A stretch of DNA of 64,000 nucleotides from JAGLOK01 sp963675575 (GTDB taxonomy: Bacteria; Bacillota; Clostridia; Christensenellales; UMGS416). Where the stretch lies: assembly GCA_963675575.1 (NCBI GenBank), contig OY776378.1:620001-684000 (forward strand), read 5' to 3'. The notes under the pieces were generated by a model. It did no database searches. It was not told the DNA's origin and was given only the letters and a program-made list of their open reading frames with translations. The position numbers and the translations under genes were made by a program. Shown in pieces: positions 16,256-24,761 of the stretch; positions within the stretch are counted from its first letter, which is position 1, and every line of letters begins with the position of its first letter.

Positions 16256-18464
16256 ACAGCAGTTTTAAGAAAATTATAAAGTAACTTATAGGCCCAAATC
16301 TCCGTTTAATGTAAGCTATGAGCTCACGATAATAGCCGTAAACATATACAACGTCTTCTTCGTTGAGAGGCTTGCTGCCATATATAATTTTGCTGACAAG
16401 GTTTCCGATATACTCAAAAGAATGCTCAAAAAGCTGTATTCTTTGCCCCATCACTTCTGAATAATTAAGCAGAGTATTGCCGATGGGTTTTGGATAATCA
16501 AGGTATTCGAAAAGTGTCATTATCTTTTGATAATAAAATACAATAGCCATGTTTAAATTCTTGCTTCTTCTTTTGACTATGAATAAACTGGACATGAGTT
16601 TAAATATAACCAGTAATATTATTACTGATAAAATAATGCCGCCTACTATTCCGAAAATAATTAAGTATAATAATGGTTTGCGGCTTTCTTTTTGTTCGAA
16701 AGTTTCATCAGGATAGTCAATTATTTCCTCTTCCTCATAAACATCTTCGTCAGAGAAGTCGCTCACACTTTGAATTGCTGCCGCGGTTGAGCTTGTTACA
16801 GTAGGGTCGAATGGTAGCCAGCCGAACCCCTGTATGTATATTTCCGCCCAAGCATGTGCGTTTTCGCCTGTGACAGAATAGAATTTATCCCTTGGGATAA
16901 ATTCGGTCTTAAATCCCTCAACGTATCTTGAAGGCAAGCCTACAGATCTTGCCATAACCGCCATAGCAGTAGCATAATAGGTGCAGTAGCCGGTCTTGGT
17001 TTCGAGGAAATATTCCACAAAATCTCTGTCTTCCGGAGGAACCGACGGATTAAGTGTATATTGGAACCCGTCTTCAAAATATTGTTTTATTGCAAGAGCT
17101 TTGAGATAGTCGCTTTCTATACCTTTTGTTATTTCGCGAGCCAATCCCGAAACGCTTTCGGGTACGGAATCAAATTGCTTTGTATAGTTTAGTTCTATAA
17201 ATTCATCCAGGACTTCTTCCTTTTTTAGAAAATTCGACTGTATTTGAACCACATAGTTCAAAAATCCCTGCTTGTCATAATTTATTTGTTCTGCCGTGAT
17301 AGTATATGATATGCCCTGACCAATATTTCGCGAAGAAAAAATCTCGCCTTCCGAGTTAAATGATATTAGCATAGTTAAAATTTTAGAAGGCTTGACACTT
17401 ATTGTTCTGATAGGAGAGAAAACTGTTGCGGAACCTGCTTTTGAGGGATATACAAAAATCTCAGTGTCCTTAAAATAAGCACTAGGTTTGTATCCCTGGA
17501 GGGGCCAATCAATATTGAAAATATTATTTTGTGAATTTACGAGTTTGTTTGTCATCCTCCAACGATAGCTTTCAGAAGTATCTATCCAACTGTTACCTGT
17601 GTATGTATTTTTCATGCTGCCTCTTAATAACAATGGATTAGTGTTATTTGAGCTGACCTTCATTATTTCGGTATCATCCAGCTTGACAGGGCCACCCAGC
17701 CTTTCTAAAGGAAGATATCCCATGTGAGAAAGATCAAAAATTGTTCTCGGAGAAACTTTTCCTGCCATGTCTGAAAAATAATCTCCAATTATATTAGTGC
17801 GTACTTCAAGCCATTCCCATTTGGCATTTAATTCATTGGTTTGAGAAATGCTGGCAACAATCATCATGACGATCGCAGCAAACGGAGCAATCCACGCGGC
17901 AGAAATATTTCTTATCCTCCGGGTGTCTTTGTCAAGCCTTATTTTCATTCCATGCGCGAAAAAGACTATAAGAGCGCCAAGTATAGCACATACTTCAGGC
18001 AGCATAGAGATGCTTTGATATTCCCATTGTATTAATATTGAAACGATACATATCGTAAAAGTAGCCGGGAAGAAAGGGACGATAAGCGTAGGTATAATTA
18101 TGATGAACGAAAACAAAAATACAAATATTACGCCCAATATTTTTATATATTGATTCGACATTTTTCCATTGCCGCCAAGAAACGACAACGATTTAATTAT
18201 AAAATCATAAATAACCTTCTGACTATCGCTATCCAGCCTTATATAAACTAAAAACCCCGTAAGTATGAGTGTGGAAAACACTATAATTGCAGTTTTTTTA
18301 TTGGACAATATATAGTAAAGTGCAAAAACAAACACAAGAGACCATGTGAAAGCAGACTGGGAAGATGCTTCCATCAAAAATGTTTTGAAAGTCATTTTAG
18401 CCATTGACGAAACAAGTAATGAACAAACAAAAAGAGGGGCAATATCAGAAAGTCTTTTTTTCAT
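16218..18464 (-). CDS. Membrane-anchored transglutaminase-like protein (TgpA/DUF3488 type)
   Basis: A 748-residue membrane protein. About six membrane spans occupy residues 8-205. An extracytoplasmic region follows, with a transglutaminase-like core whose probable triad is Cys494 (TGYCTYYATAM), His537 (GENAHAWAEIY) and Asp553 (WLPFDPT). Another span lies near residue 590 (LYLIIFGIVGGIILSVIILLVIF) and a C-terminal cytoplasmic tail closes the protein. The family acts on protein or peptide amides outside the membrane; the substrate is unknown. It overlaps the DUF58 gene by 20 nt and is the last gene of moxR-DUF58-transglutaminase, a widely conserved trio. Its 3' end overlaps recX antisense by 38 nt. 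Confidence 0.88.
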   Translation of the reverse strand: MKKRLSDIAPLFVCSLLVSSMAKMTFKTFLMEASSQSAFTWSLVFVFALYYILSNKKTAIIVFSTLILTGFLVYIRLDSDSQKVIYDFIIKSLSFLGGNGKMSNQYIKILGVIFVFLFSFIIIIPTLIVPFFPATFTICIVSILIQWEYQSISMLPEVCAILGALIVFFAHGMKIRLDKDTRRIRNISAAWIAPFAAIVMMIVASISQTNELNAKWEWLEVRTNIIGDYFSDMAGKVSPRTIFDLSHMGYLPLERLGGPVKLDDTEIMKVSSNNTNPLLLRGSMKNTYTGNSWIDTSESYRWRMTNKLVNSQNNIFNIDWPLQGYKPSAYFKDTEIFVYPSKAGSATVFSPIRTISVKPSKILTMLISFNSEGEIFSSRNIGQGISYTITAEQINYDKQGFLNYVVQIQSNFLKKEEVLDEFIELNYTKQFDSVPESVSGLAREITKGIESDYLKALAIKQYFEDGFQYTLNPSVPPEDRDFVEYFLETKTGYCTYYATAMAVMARSVGLPSRYVEGFKTEFIPRDKFYSVTGENAHAWAEIYIQGFGWLPFDPTVTSSTAAAIQSVSDFSDEDVYEEEEIIDYPDETFEQKESRKPLLYLIIFGIVGGIILSVIILLVIFKLMSSLFIVKRRSKNLNMAIVFYYQKIMTLFEYLDYPKPIGNTLLNYSEVMGQRIQLFEHSFEYIGNLVSKIIYGSKPLNEEDVVYVYGYYRELIAYIKRRFGPISYFIIFLKLLFKDLFHKKAQPF

Positions 18465-19677
18465 TTGCCTGCTCCTTTATTTTTAGATTCAAATCATCCC
18501 CTGGCGCAAGATGTATTATAGTTACCCCATTTGAAATAAGCTCTGAAATCATAAAGCGTGTTTTTTTATCATGTTTTTTTCGGGCGGGTTCTATAAGGAA
18601 TACATTGATATTAATTGAAGCTTCCCTAAGGTATATCAGTGTGTCAAACCCCTTAGTGCTGATATAATGGGTTATAATAAATATTGAATTGGTACGTGTT
18701 ATTGAAGAAATCTCATTTGAGAACAATTCGAAAAAAGAAAAATCATAGTCAAAAGAGATGTTTGATATGTTTTCATAAAAATTCCAAAAGTCATCAGGAG
18801 ATCTCCCTTGCATTTCTGTTCTTTCATTGTCCATTATAATGAATTTTGTAGGAAGACAAGCCTGCAAAAGATAGTTGGCGACAGCGGTGGCACTCTCGGC
18901 AATCATATCTTCAATTTCAATAGCTTCAATATCGATGTAATCGTGGGCGGAACAATCTAAATAAAGATATGTTTCCAGATCAAAAGAAAGAGAATAACTT
19001 TTGACTAGAAGCTCCTGCTTTGATGAGGAAAGCTTCCAATGGATTTTTTTTAATATATCACCCTCGACATACTTTCTTATTTCACTTACTTCCGCGGTGT
19101 CCAAAGTCAATTTTCGTATTGCGTTTTGCGAGCTTGCGTTTTCTTTGAAGGGGAGCGGAAGATAATTGAGCTTCACAATCCTAGGCTTAATTATTAGATC
19201 CAGCATCCTGTATTTAGGATTTTTATTGAAGTCCAATGTAATATGAAACAAGCCAAACATATCATATACCCTCAGCTTTTTTATGCCGACTTTCCATTTG
19301 CCCCTGTATTTGCAGTAAACATCTTGATTGGATATAACTCTGTTAACGCTTGACACACCAAAACGTGTTTTACTTGAATATAAGTTTAGTTTTTCATCAG
19401 GCAAGTCGTATTCAACTTCAATGTGTGGCAGAGGAATAAAATAATCATTATATATCTGTATTTTCAAAACAACTGTTTCGCATTTCACCCCTTCTTTTGG
19501 TTTGATTTCCTGCAGATAGCCCACATGTTGGTAGCTTACAAAAAGCGAAAGCAGAGCCAACAAAGCCAGTACCACTAAGGTAGTAAAAAAAATATAATAA
19601 ATGTTATTGCCTGTGATATATCCAGCCATAAATGATAGTGAAGTTAATATAATAAAAATTGTGAGCCTTTGTCTCAT
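18445..19677 (-). CDS. DUF58-domain membrane protein
   Basis: The 410-residue protein has two N-terminal membrane spans (residues about 5-47), then a soluble region with the DUF58 core (EVSEIRKYVEGDILKKIHWKLSSSKQELLVKSY, here Ser-Ser where many members read TAR) and a vWA-like C-terminal part (YLYLDCSAHD.., SIFIITHYIS). DUF58 proteins accompany MoxR ATPases, which are thought to act as chaperones for vWA proteins. The start codon is one base after the moxR stop, so translation is coupled, and the end overlaps the transglutaminase start by 20 nt. The exact biochemical role is unknown. Confidence 0.88.
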   Translation of the reverse strand: MRQRLTIFIILTSLSFMAGYITGNNIYYIFFTTLVVLALLALLSLFVSYQHVGYLQEIKPKEGVKCETVVLKIQIYNDYFIPLPHIEVEYDLPDEKLNLYSSKTRFGVSSVNRVISNQDVYCKYRGKWKVGIKKLRVYDMFGLFHITLDFNKNPKYRMLDLIIKPRIVKLNYLPLPFKENASSQNAIRKLTLDTAEVSEIRKYVEGDILKKIHWKLSSSKQELLVKSYSLSFDLETYLYLDCSAHDYIDIEAIEIEDMIAESATAVANYLLQACLPTKFIIMDNERTEMQGRSPDDFWNFYENISNISFDYDFSFFELFSNEISSITRTNSIFIITHYISTKGFDTLIYLREASININVFLIEPARKKHDKKTRFMISELISNGVTIIHLAPGDDLNLKIKEQANEKKTF

Positions 19678-19678
19678 T

Positions 19679-20608
19679 TTAGGTAACCGGAACCCTCACG
19701 GAGTTTAATATGTTCTTCAATATTCTGCCCGCGTCCATGGAATATAGTTTTGCTTCGGGTTTCACTATTATCCTGTGGGATAAAACAGGAATGGCCATCT
19801 TTTGAACATCGTCCGGAACTACAAAATCCCTGCCTTCAATATAAGCATTAGCTTTTGCGGCCTGCATAAGGTTTAAAGACCCGCGGGGAGATACCCCCAG
19901 GCGAAGATGTTCTTCGTTTCTAGTCCTTAAACTAATAGAAGCTATATATTCGTGGATTTTATCCAGACAGACAACTTCATCCACTTCTTTTTGGGCTTTT
20001 ATAATACTTTCAGCGTCAGTAACACTTTCTAGGCTTAGCTTTGGGTCGCTGCCGGAAAACCTTGACATTATATTCATTTCTTCGCGTACTGAGGGATATC
20101 CAAGGGAAACCCTCATGAAAAATCTATCCAATTGTGCTTCAGGCAGAGGGTACGTGCCTATGTATTCTATTGGGTTTTGTGTTGCCAGCACCATAAAAGG
20201 ATGCGGAAGATCGCGGCTTATTCCGTCCACTGTAACTTGCTGCTCCTGCATGGCTTCAAGAAGAGCTGATTGAGTTTTAGGAGAAGTTCTGTTTATTTCA
20301 TCAGCCAGTATTATTTGCGAATAAATCGCGCCTTCCTTAAACTCGAATTCTCCTGTTCTCATATTTACCATGGTAAAGCCAGTTATATCCGAAGGCAAAA
20401 CATCAGGGGTAAATTGTATTCTTTTAAATGAGCAGCCAAGGGATTTGGACAGAGACCAAACCAATGTGGTTTTACCCACACCTGGGACATCTTCTATCAA
20501 AACATGCCCTTTGCAAAGGAGAGCTATGATTAATTGGTTGACTGATTCTTCTTTGCCAATGAATATTTTGGCAATATTCTTTCTTATTATATACGCGATG
20601 TTTTCCAC
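19679..20608 (-). CDS. MoxR-family AAA+ ATPase
   Basis: The 309-residue ATPase has Walker A VPGVGKTT at residues 41-48, Walker B IILADEINRTSPKTQSALLEAM, sensor segment VLATQNPIEYIGTYPLPEAQLDRF, and a lid domain with LGVSPRGSLNLMQAAKA. MoxR proteins are AAA+ chaperones for partners with vWA or metal-dependent domains. Here it heads the operon with DUF58 and transglutaminase genes, so a role in maturation of an envelope complex is likely (inference from the conserved neighbourhood). It is divergent from birA, with 183 nt between the starts. Confidence 0.93.
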   Translation of the reverse strand: MENIAYIIRKNIAKIFIGKEESVNQLIIALLCKGHVLIEDVPGVGKTTLVWSLSKSLGCSFKRIQFTPDVLPSDITGFTMVNMRTGEFEFKEGAIYSQIILADEINRTSPKTQSALLEAMQEQQVTVDGISRDLPHPFMVLATQNPIEYIGTYPLPEAQLDRFFMRVSLGYPSVREEMNIMSRFSGSDPKLSLESVTDAESIIKAQKEVDEVVCLDKIHEYIASISLRTRNEEHLRLGVSPRGSLNLMQAAKANAYIEGRDFVVPDDVQKMAIPVLSHRIIVKPEAKLYSMDAGRILKNILNSVRVPVT

Positions 20609-20756
20609 TATATCACCTTGTTTTTCATGTTTTTTATTTTATCATAATATATGTTCAATAATTTTACAATTATTTTAACAATTCCAAACAATTATTTATA
20701 ATGATGGTACAAAGATTTTGATATTATCGCTTGTTAAGAGAGGAATCATTAAAAGG

Positions 20757-20785
20757 TTGTAAGTTGGCAAGATTAAAATTATAAT
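20757..20785 (+). promoter_or_regulatory. birA promoter giving a probable leaderless mRNA
   Basis: TTGTAA (20757-20762), 17 nt, TATAAT (20780-20785). The ATG of birA is at 20792, 6 nt after the -10, so the A of ATG is the expected +1. No Shine-Dalgarno is present between the -10 and the ATG. Confidence 0.6.
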
Positions 20786-20791
20786 AATATT

Positions 20792-21766
20792 ATGTTTAAT
20801 ATAAAAAGATATGAAATTTTAAAAATATTGCTGGACAGCCTTGGCAAGGAGGTTTCCGGCGAATATATGAGCCGAAAACTTGTGATATCGCGTACGGCAA
20901 TCGCTAAACACATTAAAAAGCTGAGGACTATGGGCTGCTCCATTCAGGCGCGGCCGGGCGGCGGATATACGATGTTGAATGTGCCGGAAATACTTTGCGA
21001 AGAGTTAATCAGAGCTTACGGAAAAGAAATTTTACCGATCAGACTTAAAGACACCGTAAAATCCACAAACATAGATGCCAAAGAGTGGGCGGAGAACAAC
21101 GCCGAACACGGCTCGATGATTGTTGCCAAAACTCAAACTGAGGGAAGGGGCAGAAGGCAAAGGCAGTGGCAAAGCATCGAAGGTGGAATATGGAGCTCGA
21201 TAATACTTAAGCTTGACATATCTCCAAGTCAAGTGCAGCCTGTAACACTTGCGGCGGCGATGGCTGTTTCGCAGGCGATAACCCAAAACTGCGAAAACGC
21301 ACAGCCGAAAATCAAATGGCCCAATGATATTTTGATTAATGATAAGAAAGTTTGCGGAATATTGACTGAATTTATCGGAGACATAGATGAGCTTAGATAT
21401 CTCATAGTCGGAATAGGTATAAACAATTCTTTTGACGCTCAAAAGCTTGAAGGCGAGTTGATTCATAAAGCCACTACATTAAAATCCGAAAACATAATAA
21501 TAAACAGCTCAAAGTTAATTGCGGATGTTAGGGATAATTTTCTTGCTATAACAACAGAATGGTGTGAAACGGATTCCGCAAAGCATATTATGGATTTTTA
21601 CCGGGACAATATGGCATATAAAAATGAACAGATAAAAGTTACCGGAGCCGGACAAGAATTTATCGGGACGTTGAAAGATATCGATGCCGTAGGTGCGCTT
21701 GTTATAGCGACAAATGAAGGGGATAAAAAAATAATCTCCGGCGAGATAAGCGTAAGGAGGGCTTGA
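20792..21766 (+). CDS. birA: Biotin operon repressor / biotin--[acetyl-CoA-carboxylase] ligase BirA
   Basis: Bifunctional BirA: it attaches biotin to carboxylase carrier proteins through biotinyl-5'-AMP and represses biotin genes. The 324-residue protein has an N-terminal winged helix (ILKILLDSLGKEVSGEYMSR..ISRTAIAKHIKKL, residues about 7-46). The ligase core carries the biotinyl-AMP loop GRGRRQRQWQS, followed by IKWPNDILIN and KVCGILTE. A C-terminal SH3-like domain closes it. The class II layout fits a repressor, but no biotin genes or BirA operator pair were seen nearby. It appears to be translated from a leaderless transcript. Downstream genes follow closely (1 nt, then a 4-nt overlap). 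Confidence 0.94.
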   Translation: MFNIKRYEILKILLDSLGKEVSGEYMSRKLVISRTAIAKHIKKLRTMGCSIQARPGGGYTMLNVPEILCEELIRAYGKEILPIRLKDTVKSTNIDAKEWAENNAEHGSMIVAKTQTEGRGRRQRQWQSIEGGIWSSIILKLDISPSQVQPVTLAAAMAVSQAITQNCENAQPKIKWPNDILINDKKVCGILTEFIGDIDELRYLIVGIGINNSFDAQKLEGELIHKATTLKSENIIINSSKLIADVRDNFLAITTEWCETDSAKHIMDFYRDNMAYKNEQIKVTGAGQEFIGTLKDIDAVGALVIATNEGDKKIISGEISVRRA

Positions 21767-21767
21767 T

Positions 21768-22682
21768 ATGAAATACAAAGGTTCAATTACCGATGTGGCG
21801 GGAATATCGGTGGGGCACTACAGCGATGCGATAGGCATGACAGGATGCACTGTGCTTTTGTGCGCGGACGGAGCAAAAGCCGGAGTGTGTGTGAACGGAG
21901 GCGCTCCCGGCACGCGCGAGACTGATTTATTAAAAAGCGAAAACACCGTTGACACGGTTCATGCCATAGTCCTTTCCGGCGGCAGCGCGTTCGGGCTTGC
22001 GGCCGCAGATGGGGTTATGCAATATCTTAAAGAAAAAGGCGTGGGCTTTGACACGGGATGGGCTAAAGTGCCTATTGTGCCGGCCGCCGTGCTTTTTGAC
22101 CTTGCAAAGGGTTCGCCGGACGCTTATCCGGATAAAGAAGCAGGTTATCAAGCTTGCAAAAACGCAAAATCAATCACAGCACAGGGGCTTGTTGGCGCGG
22201 GAACAGGGGCAACAGTGGGAAAGGCCGCGGGTATGGAACATTGCATGCCTGGCGGTTTCGGAATGGCGTCGCTTGAGCTTGCGGGCGGAGTTATTGTTTC
22301 GGCATGTGTCGCGGTCAACGCGGTTGGCGATATAAAAGAAGATGGGAAAATAATCGCCGGAGCGAAGAAAGACGGCAAATTCATTGATACGGTCGCAATG
22401 ATGTTTGGCGGCGCAAACAAAGCGGAGTTTGGACAAAATACAACCATAGGCGCAGTTGCAACCAACGCAAAGCTTACAAAAATACAGCTTAACAGGGTGG
22501 CTAAAATTGCTCACAATGGGATAGCAAGAGCAATATATCCAGCACACACCATGATGGACGGCGATACGCTTTTCGCACTTTCTTTAGGTGAAAAACAATA
22601 TGACTTAAGCGCGCTTTGCGAAGCAGCTGCGGAAGCTGTGCGGCGCGCGATTGTAAACGCTGTTTCGGGTGAGCTTGAATGA
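21768..22682 (+). CDS. P1/S58-family N-terminal-nucleophile peptidase (DmpA-like)
   Basis: Peptidase family S58 includes DmpA and beta-aminopeptidases, which self-cleave before a nucleophilic Ser/Thr. The 304-residue protein shows the family blocks GITDVAGISVGH-like ITDVAGISVGHYSD, CVNGGAPGTRETDLL, VLSGGSAFGLAAADGV, GAGTGATVGK and the presumed cleavage/nucleophile region GQNTTIGAVATNAKL, followed by HNGIARAIYPAHTMMDGDT. The most likely nucleophile is one of the two threonines of NTT. The substrate is unknown; relatives cleave N-terminal residues of small peptides. It is packed one base after birA, and its stop overlaps the next start in ATGA. Confidence 0.9.
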   Translation: MKYKGSITDVAGISVGHYSDAIGMTGCTVLLCADGAKAGVCVNGGAPGTRETDLLKSENTVDTVHAIVLSGGSAFGLAAADGVMQYLKEKGVGFDTGWAKVPIVPAAVLFDLAKGSPDAYPDKEAGYQACKNAKSITAQGLVGAGTGATVGKAAGMEHCMPGGFGMASLELAGGVIVSACVAVNAVGDIKEDGKIIAGAKKDGKFIDTVAMMFGGANKAEFGQNTTIGAVATNAKLTKIQLNRVAKIAHNGIARAIYPAHTMMDGDTLFALSLGEKQYDLSALCEAAAEAVRRAIVNAVSGELE

Positions 22683-23905
22683 TAATAGGGATTGGCTGTG
22701 ATGTTGTTGAAATATCACGGATTGAAAAACTTATTGAAAAAGAAACTGCTGTAAACAGAATTTTTACCGCGAAGGAACGTGAAATATTTGAAAAGCAATC
22801 AAACAAAGCGCAGTGGGCGGCAGGCAGATTCGCGGCTAAGGAAGCGGCAAGCAAAGCGCTGAAGGCGGGCATATCAAAGTGTCCATTGAATTGCGTTGAA
22901 GTGCTTTATGACGAAAACGGCGCACCTACGCTCGCGTTTTTGGATGGGGCGCAAAAACTGCTGAAAGGTATCAATTATAAAACACACATTTCAATCACGC
23001 ATGACGCGGGCATCGCGCAAGCGTTCGTTATTGTTGAAGAAACACAGCCTGAAGTAACAATCGCAGATATTGATTCTGCAAAAAAAATCGCGGCACTATT
23101 GCCCGACAGAAAAAAAACAGCGCATAAAGGGGATATGGGCAAGGTTGCAATTTTAGCCGGCTCACAAAAATATTCCGGAGCGGGATATCTTTGCGCTGTC
23201 GGCGCTCTTAAAGGCGGTGCCGGGCTTGTCACTTGGTGCAGAAATTATAAACCTATCGCGACACCCTCTGAAGCCATGTCTTTTAAGCTGCCCAAGAAGC
23301 ATCCTTTCAGAGCATTTGCGGAATTTTGCATGGATAAAGACGCTGTGGTAATTGGACCCGGGCTAGGCGTGGACTTCGCACAAAGAGCATTGCAAAAAGC
23401 TTTGGGCAAAATATCATGCCCGATGGTTTTGGACGCAGATGCACTGACAGCACTCTCTGAGATGGAAGAGCTGCCTAGGCTTAAGAAAACTACGATCCTT
23501 ACTCCGCACATCGGCGAAGCGGCACACCTATTAAAAAAAGAGAACGATTATGTCTCAAACAACACTGTTGAGTGCGCTAAAATTATTTCCAAGAAAACAG
23601 GAGCGGTTACAGTTTTAAAATGCCACAAAACGGTTGTTTGTTCGCCCGAAGGCGAAGTATTTATAAACTCTACAGGAAATGCGGGTATGGCCACAGGTGG
23701 CAGCGGAGATGTTTTGTCCGGGCTTATTGGCGCTCTGCTTAAACGGCTTAAGCCGTTTGACGCGGCTTGCTACAGTGTGTATCTTCACGGGCTTGCGGGT
23801 GATATCGCAAAATTAAAATACGGGGAAAACTCATTGACGGCAATGGATATAGCAGACTCTCTTTCTGAAGCATTCAAAACTCTTAATAAATATAAAACAA
23901 ATTAA
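22679..23905 (+). CDS. Fusion of holo-ACP synthase (AcpS) and ADP-dependent NAD(P)H-hydrate dehydratase (NnrD)
   Basis: A 408-residue two-domain protein. Residues 1 to about 120 are AcpS, which transfers 4'-phosphopantetheine to ACP. Its metal-binding Asp is in GIGCDVVEI and its Glu in GRFAAKEAASKAL, and it ends at HISITHD..AQAFVIVEE. Residues from about 128 are NnrD, which dehydrates damaged NAD(P)HX. It shows HKGDMGKVAILAGS, YSGAGYLCAVGALKGGAGLV, VIGPGLG, MVLDADALTAL, ILTPHIGEAAHLL and GNAGMATGGSGDVLSGLIGALL. No NnrE epimerase domain is present. In other Firmicutes acpS and nnrD are often neighbours, so this looks like a fusion of adjacent genes. It overlaps the peptidase gene in ATGA. Confidence 0.92.
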   Translation: MIIGIGCDVVEISRIEKLIEKETAVNRIFTAKEREIFEKQSNKAQWAAGRFAAKEAASKALKAGISKCPLNCVEVLYDENGAPTLAFLDGAQKLLKGINYKTHISITHDAGIAQAFVIVEETQPEVTIADIDSAKKIAALLPDRKKTAHKGDMGKVAILAGSQKYSGAGYLCAVGALKGGAGLVTWCRNYKPIATPSEAMSFKLPKKHPFRAFAEFCMDKDAVVIGPGLGVDFAQRALQKALGKISCPMVLDADALTALSEMEELPRLKKTTILTPHIGEAAHLLKKENDYVSNNTVECAKIISKKTGAVTVLKCHKTVVCSPEGEVFINSTGNAGMATGGSGDVLSGLIGALLKRLKPFDAACYSVYLHGLAGDIAKLKYGENSLTAMDIADSLSEAFKTLNKYKTN

Positions 23906-23915
23906 GCAGGCAGAT

Positions 23916-24761
23916 ATGAAAAAGGTTCGCGAATATATTTTTATCACATTGGGAACAGCACTAGTGGCGGTTTCTTTTTCGCTTTTCTTTATTCCGAACA
24001 GCATTGCCCCGGGCGGAGTTTCAGGTGTGGCTACGCTGCTTAACTCGTTATTTGGCTGGCGTGTCGGACTGCTTATTTTAATAATCAATGTGCCTATATA
24101 TATTTTTAGCTTCAAGACATTTGGGTACGTAAAGGTCATTCGGTCCATGTATGCCACCGCGCTTATGGCGATGATGATAGACTATGTTAAAATCCCGGCG
24201 GATTTTGTTAAGTCAATATCTTCGGATATATTGCTGTCGTCATTATTTGGAGGGGTGCTTATGGGAGCAGGGCTTGGCCTTGTCATTAGAAACAACTCCA
24301 CAACGGGTGGCACCGATATGATAGCCGGACTTGTGCATGGCTGGTTTCCCAATATCTCTATATCGTGGGTGCTTTTTGGAATAGAGTTTCTTGTGGTTTT
24401 GGCGGCCGGTGTTTTTCTTGAACCCATTATGGCGCTATACGCGTTCATCGCACTTTATGTTTCGGCGCGTGTGATGGATTTTATACAAGTGGGAGTGAAC
24501 ACCGCAAAAGCGTTTATCATAATATCGGAGCATTCAGAAGATATTGCAAAAGGTATAATTGAAAAAATGGACAGAGGCGCTACCCTGCTAAAAGGCGAAG
24601 GAGCATTTAGCGGGGATGAAAAAAATGTGATTTTATGCGTTGTTCGCAGAAATCAAATATCCAACCTCAGAACCATTATAAAAGAAACTGACGAAGACGC
24701 CTTTGTTATCGTGCATGAAGTAAAAGAAGTGATGGGGGAAGGTTTTTCTCACAATATTTAA
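23916..24761 (+). CDS. YitT-family membrane protein (DUF161/DUF2179)
   Basis: YitT-type integral membrane protein of 281 residues. Five to six membrane spans fill residues 5-185, including the family motif NSTTGGTDMIAGLVHGWFP and the start PNSIAPGGVSGVATLLNSLFG. The cytoplasmic C-terminal DUF2179 domain covers about residues 200-281 (AFIIISEHSEDIAKGIIEKMDRGATLLKGEGAFSG..). The substrate or role is not established for the family. It follows the AcpS-NnrD gene by 10 nt, probably in the same transcript. Its stop codon shares bases with the convergent histidine-kinase stop. Confidence 0.9.
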   Translation: MKKVREYIFITLGTALVAVSFSLFFIPNSIAPGGVSGVATLLNSLFGWRVGLLILIINVPIYIFSFKTFGYVKVIRSMYATALMAMMIDYVKIPADFVKSISSDILLSSLFGGVLMGAGLGLVIRNNSTTGGTDMIAGLVHGWFPNISISWVLFGIEFLVVLAAGVFLEPIMALYAFIALYVSARVMDFIQVGVNTAKAFIIISEHSEDIAKGIIEKMDRGATLLKGEGAFSGDEKNVILCVVRRNQISNLRTIIKETDEDAFVIVHEVKEVMGEGFSHNI

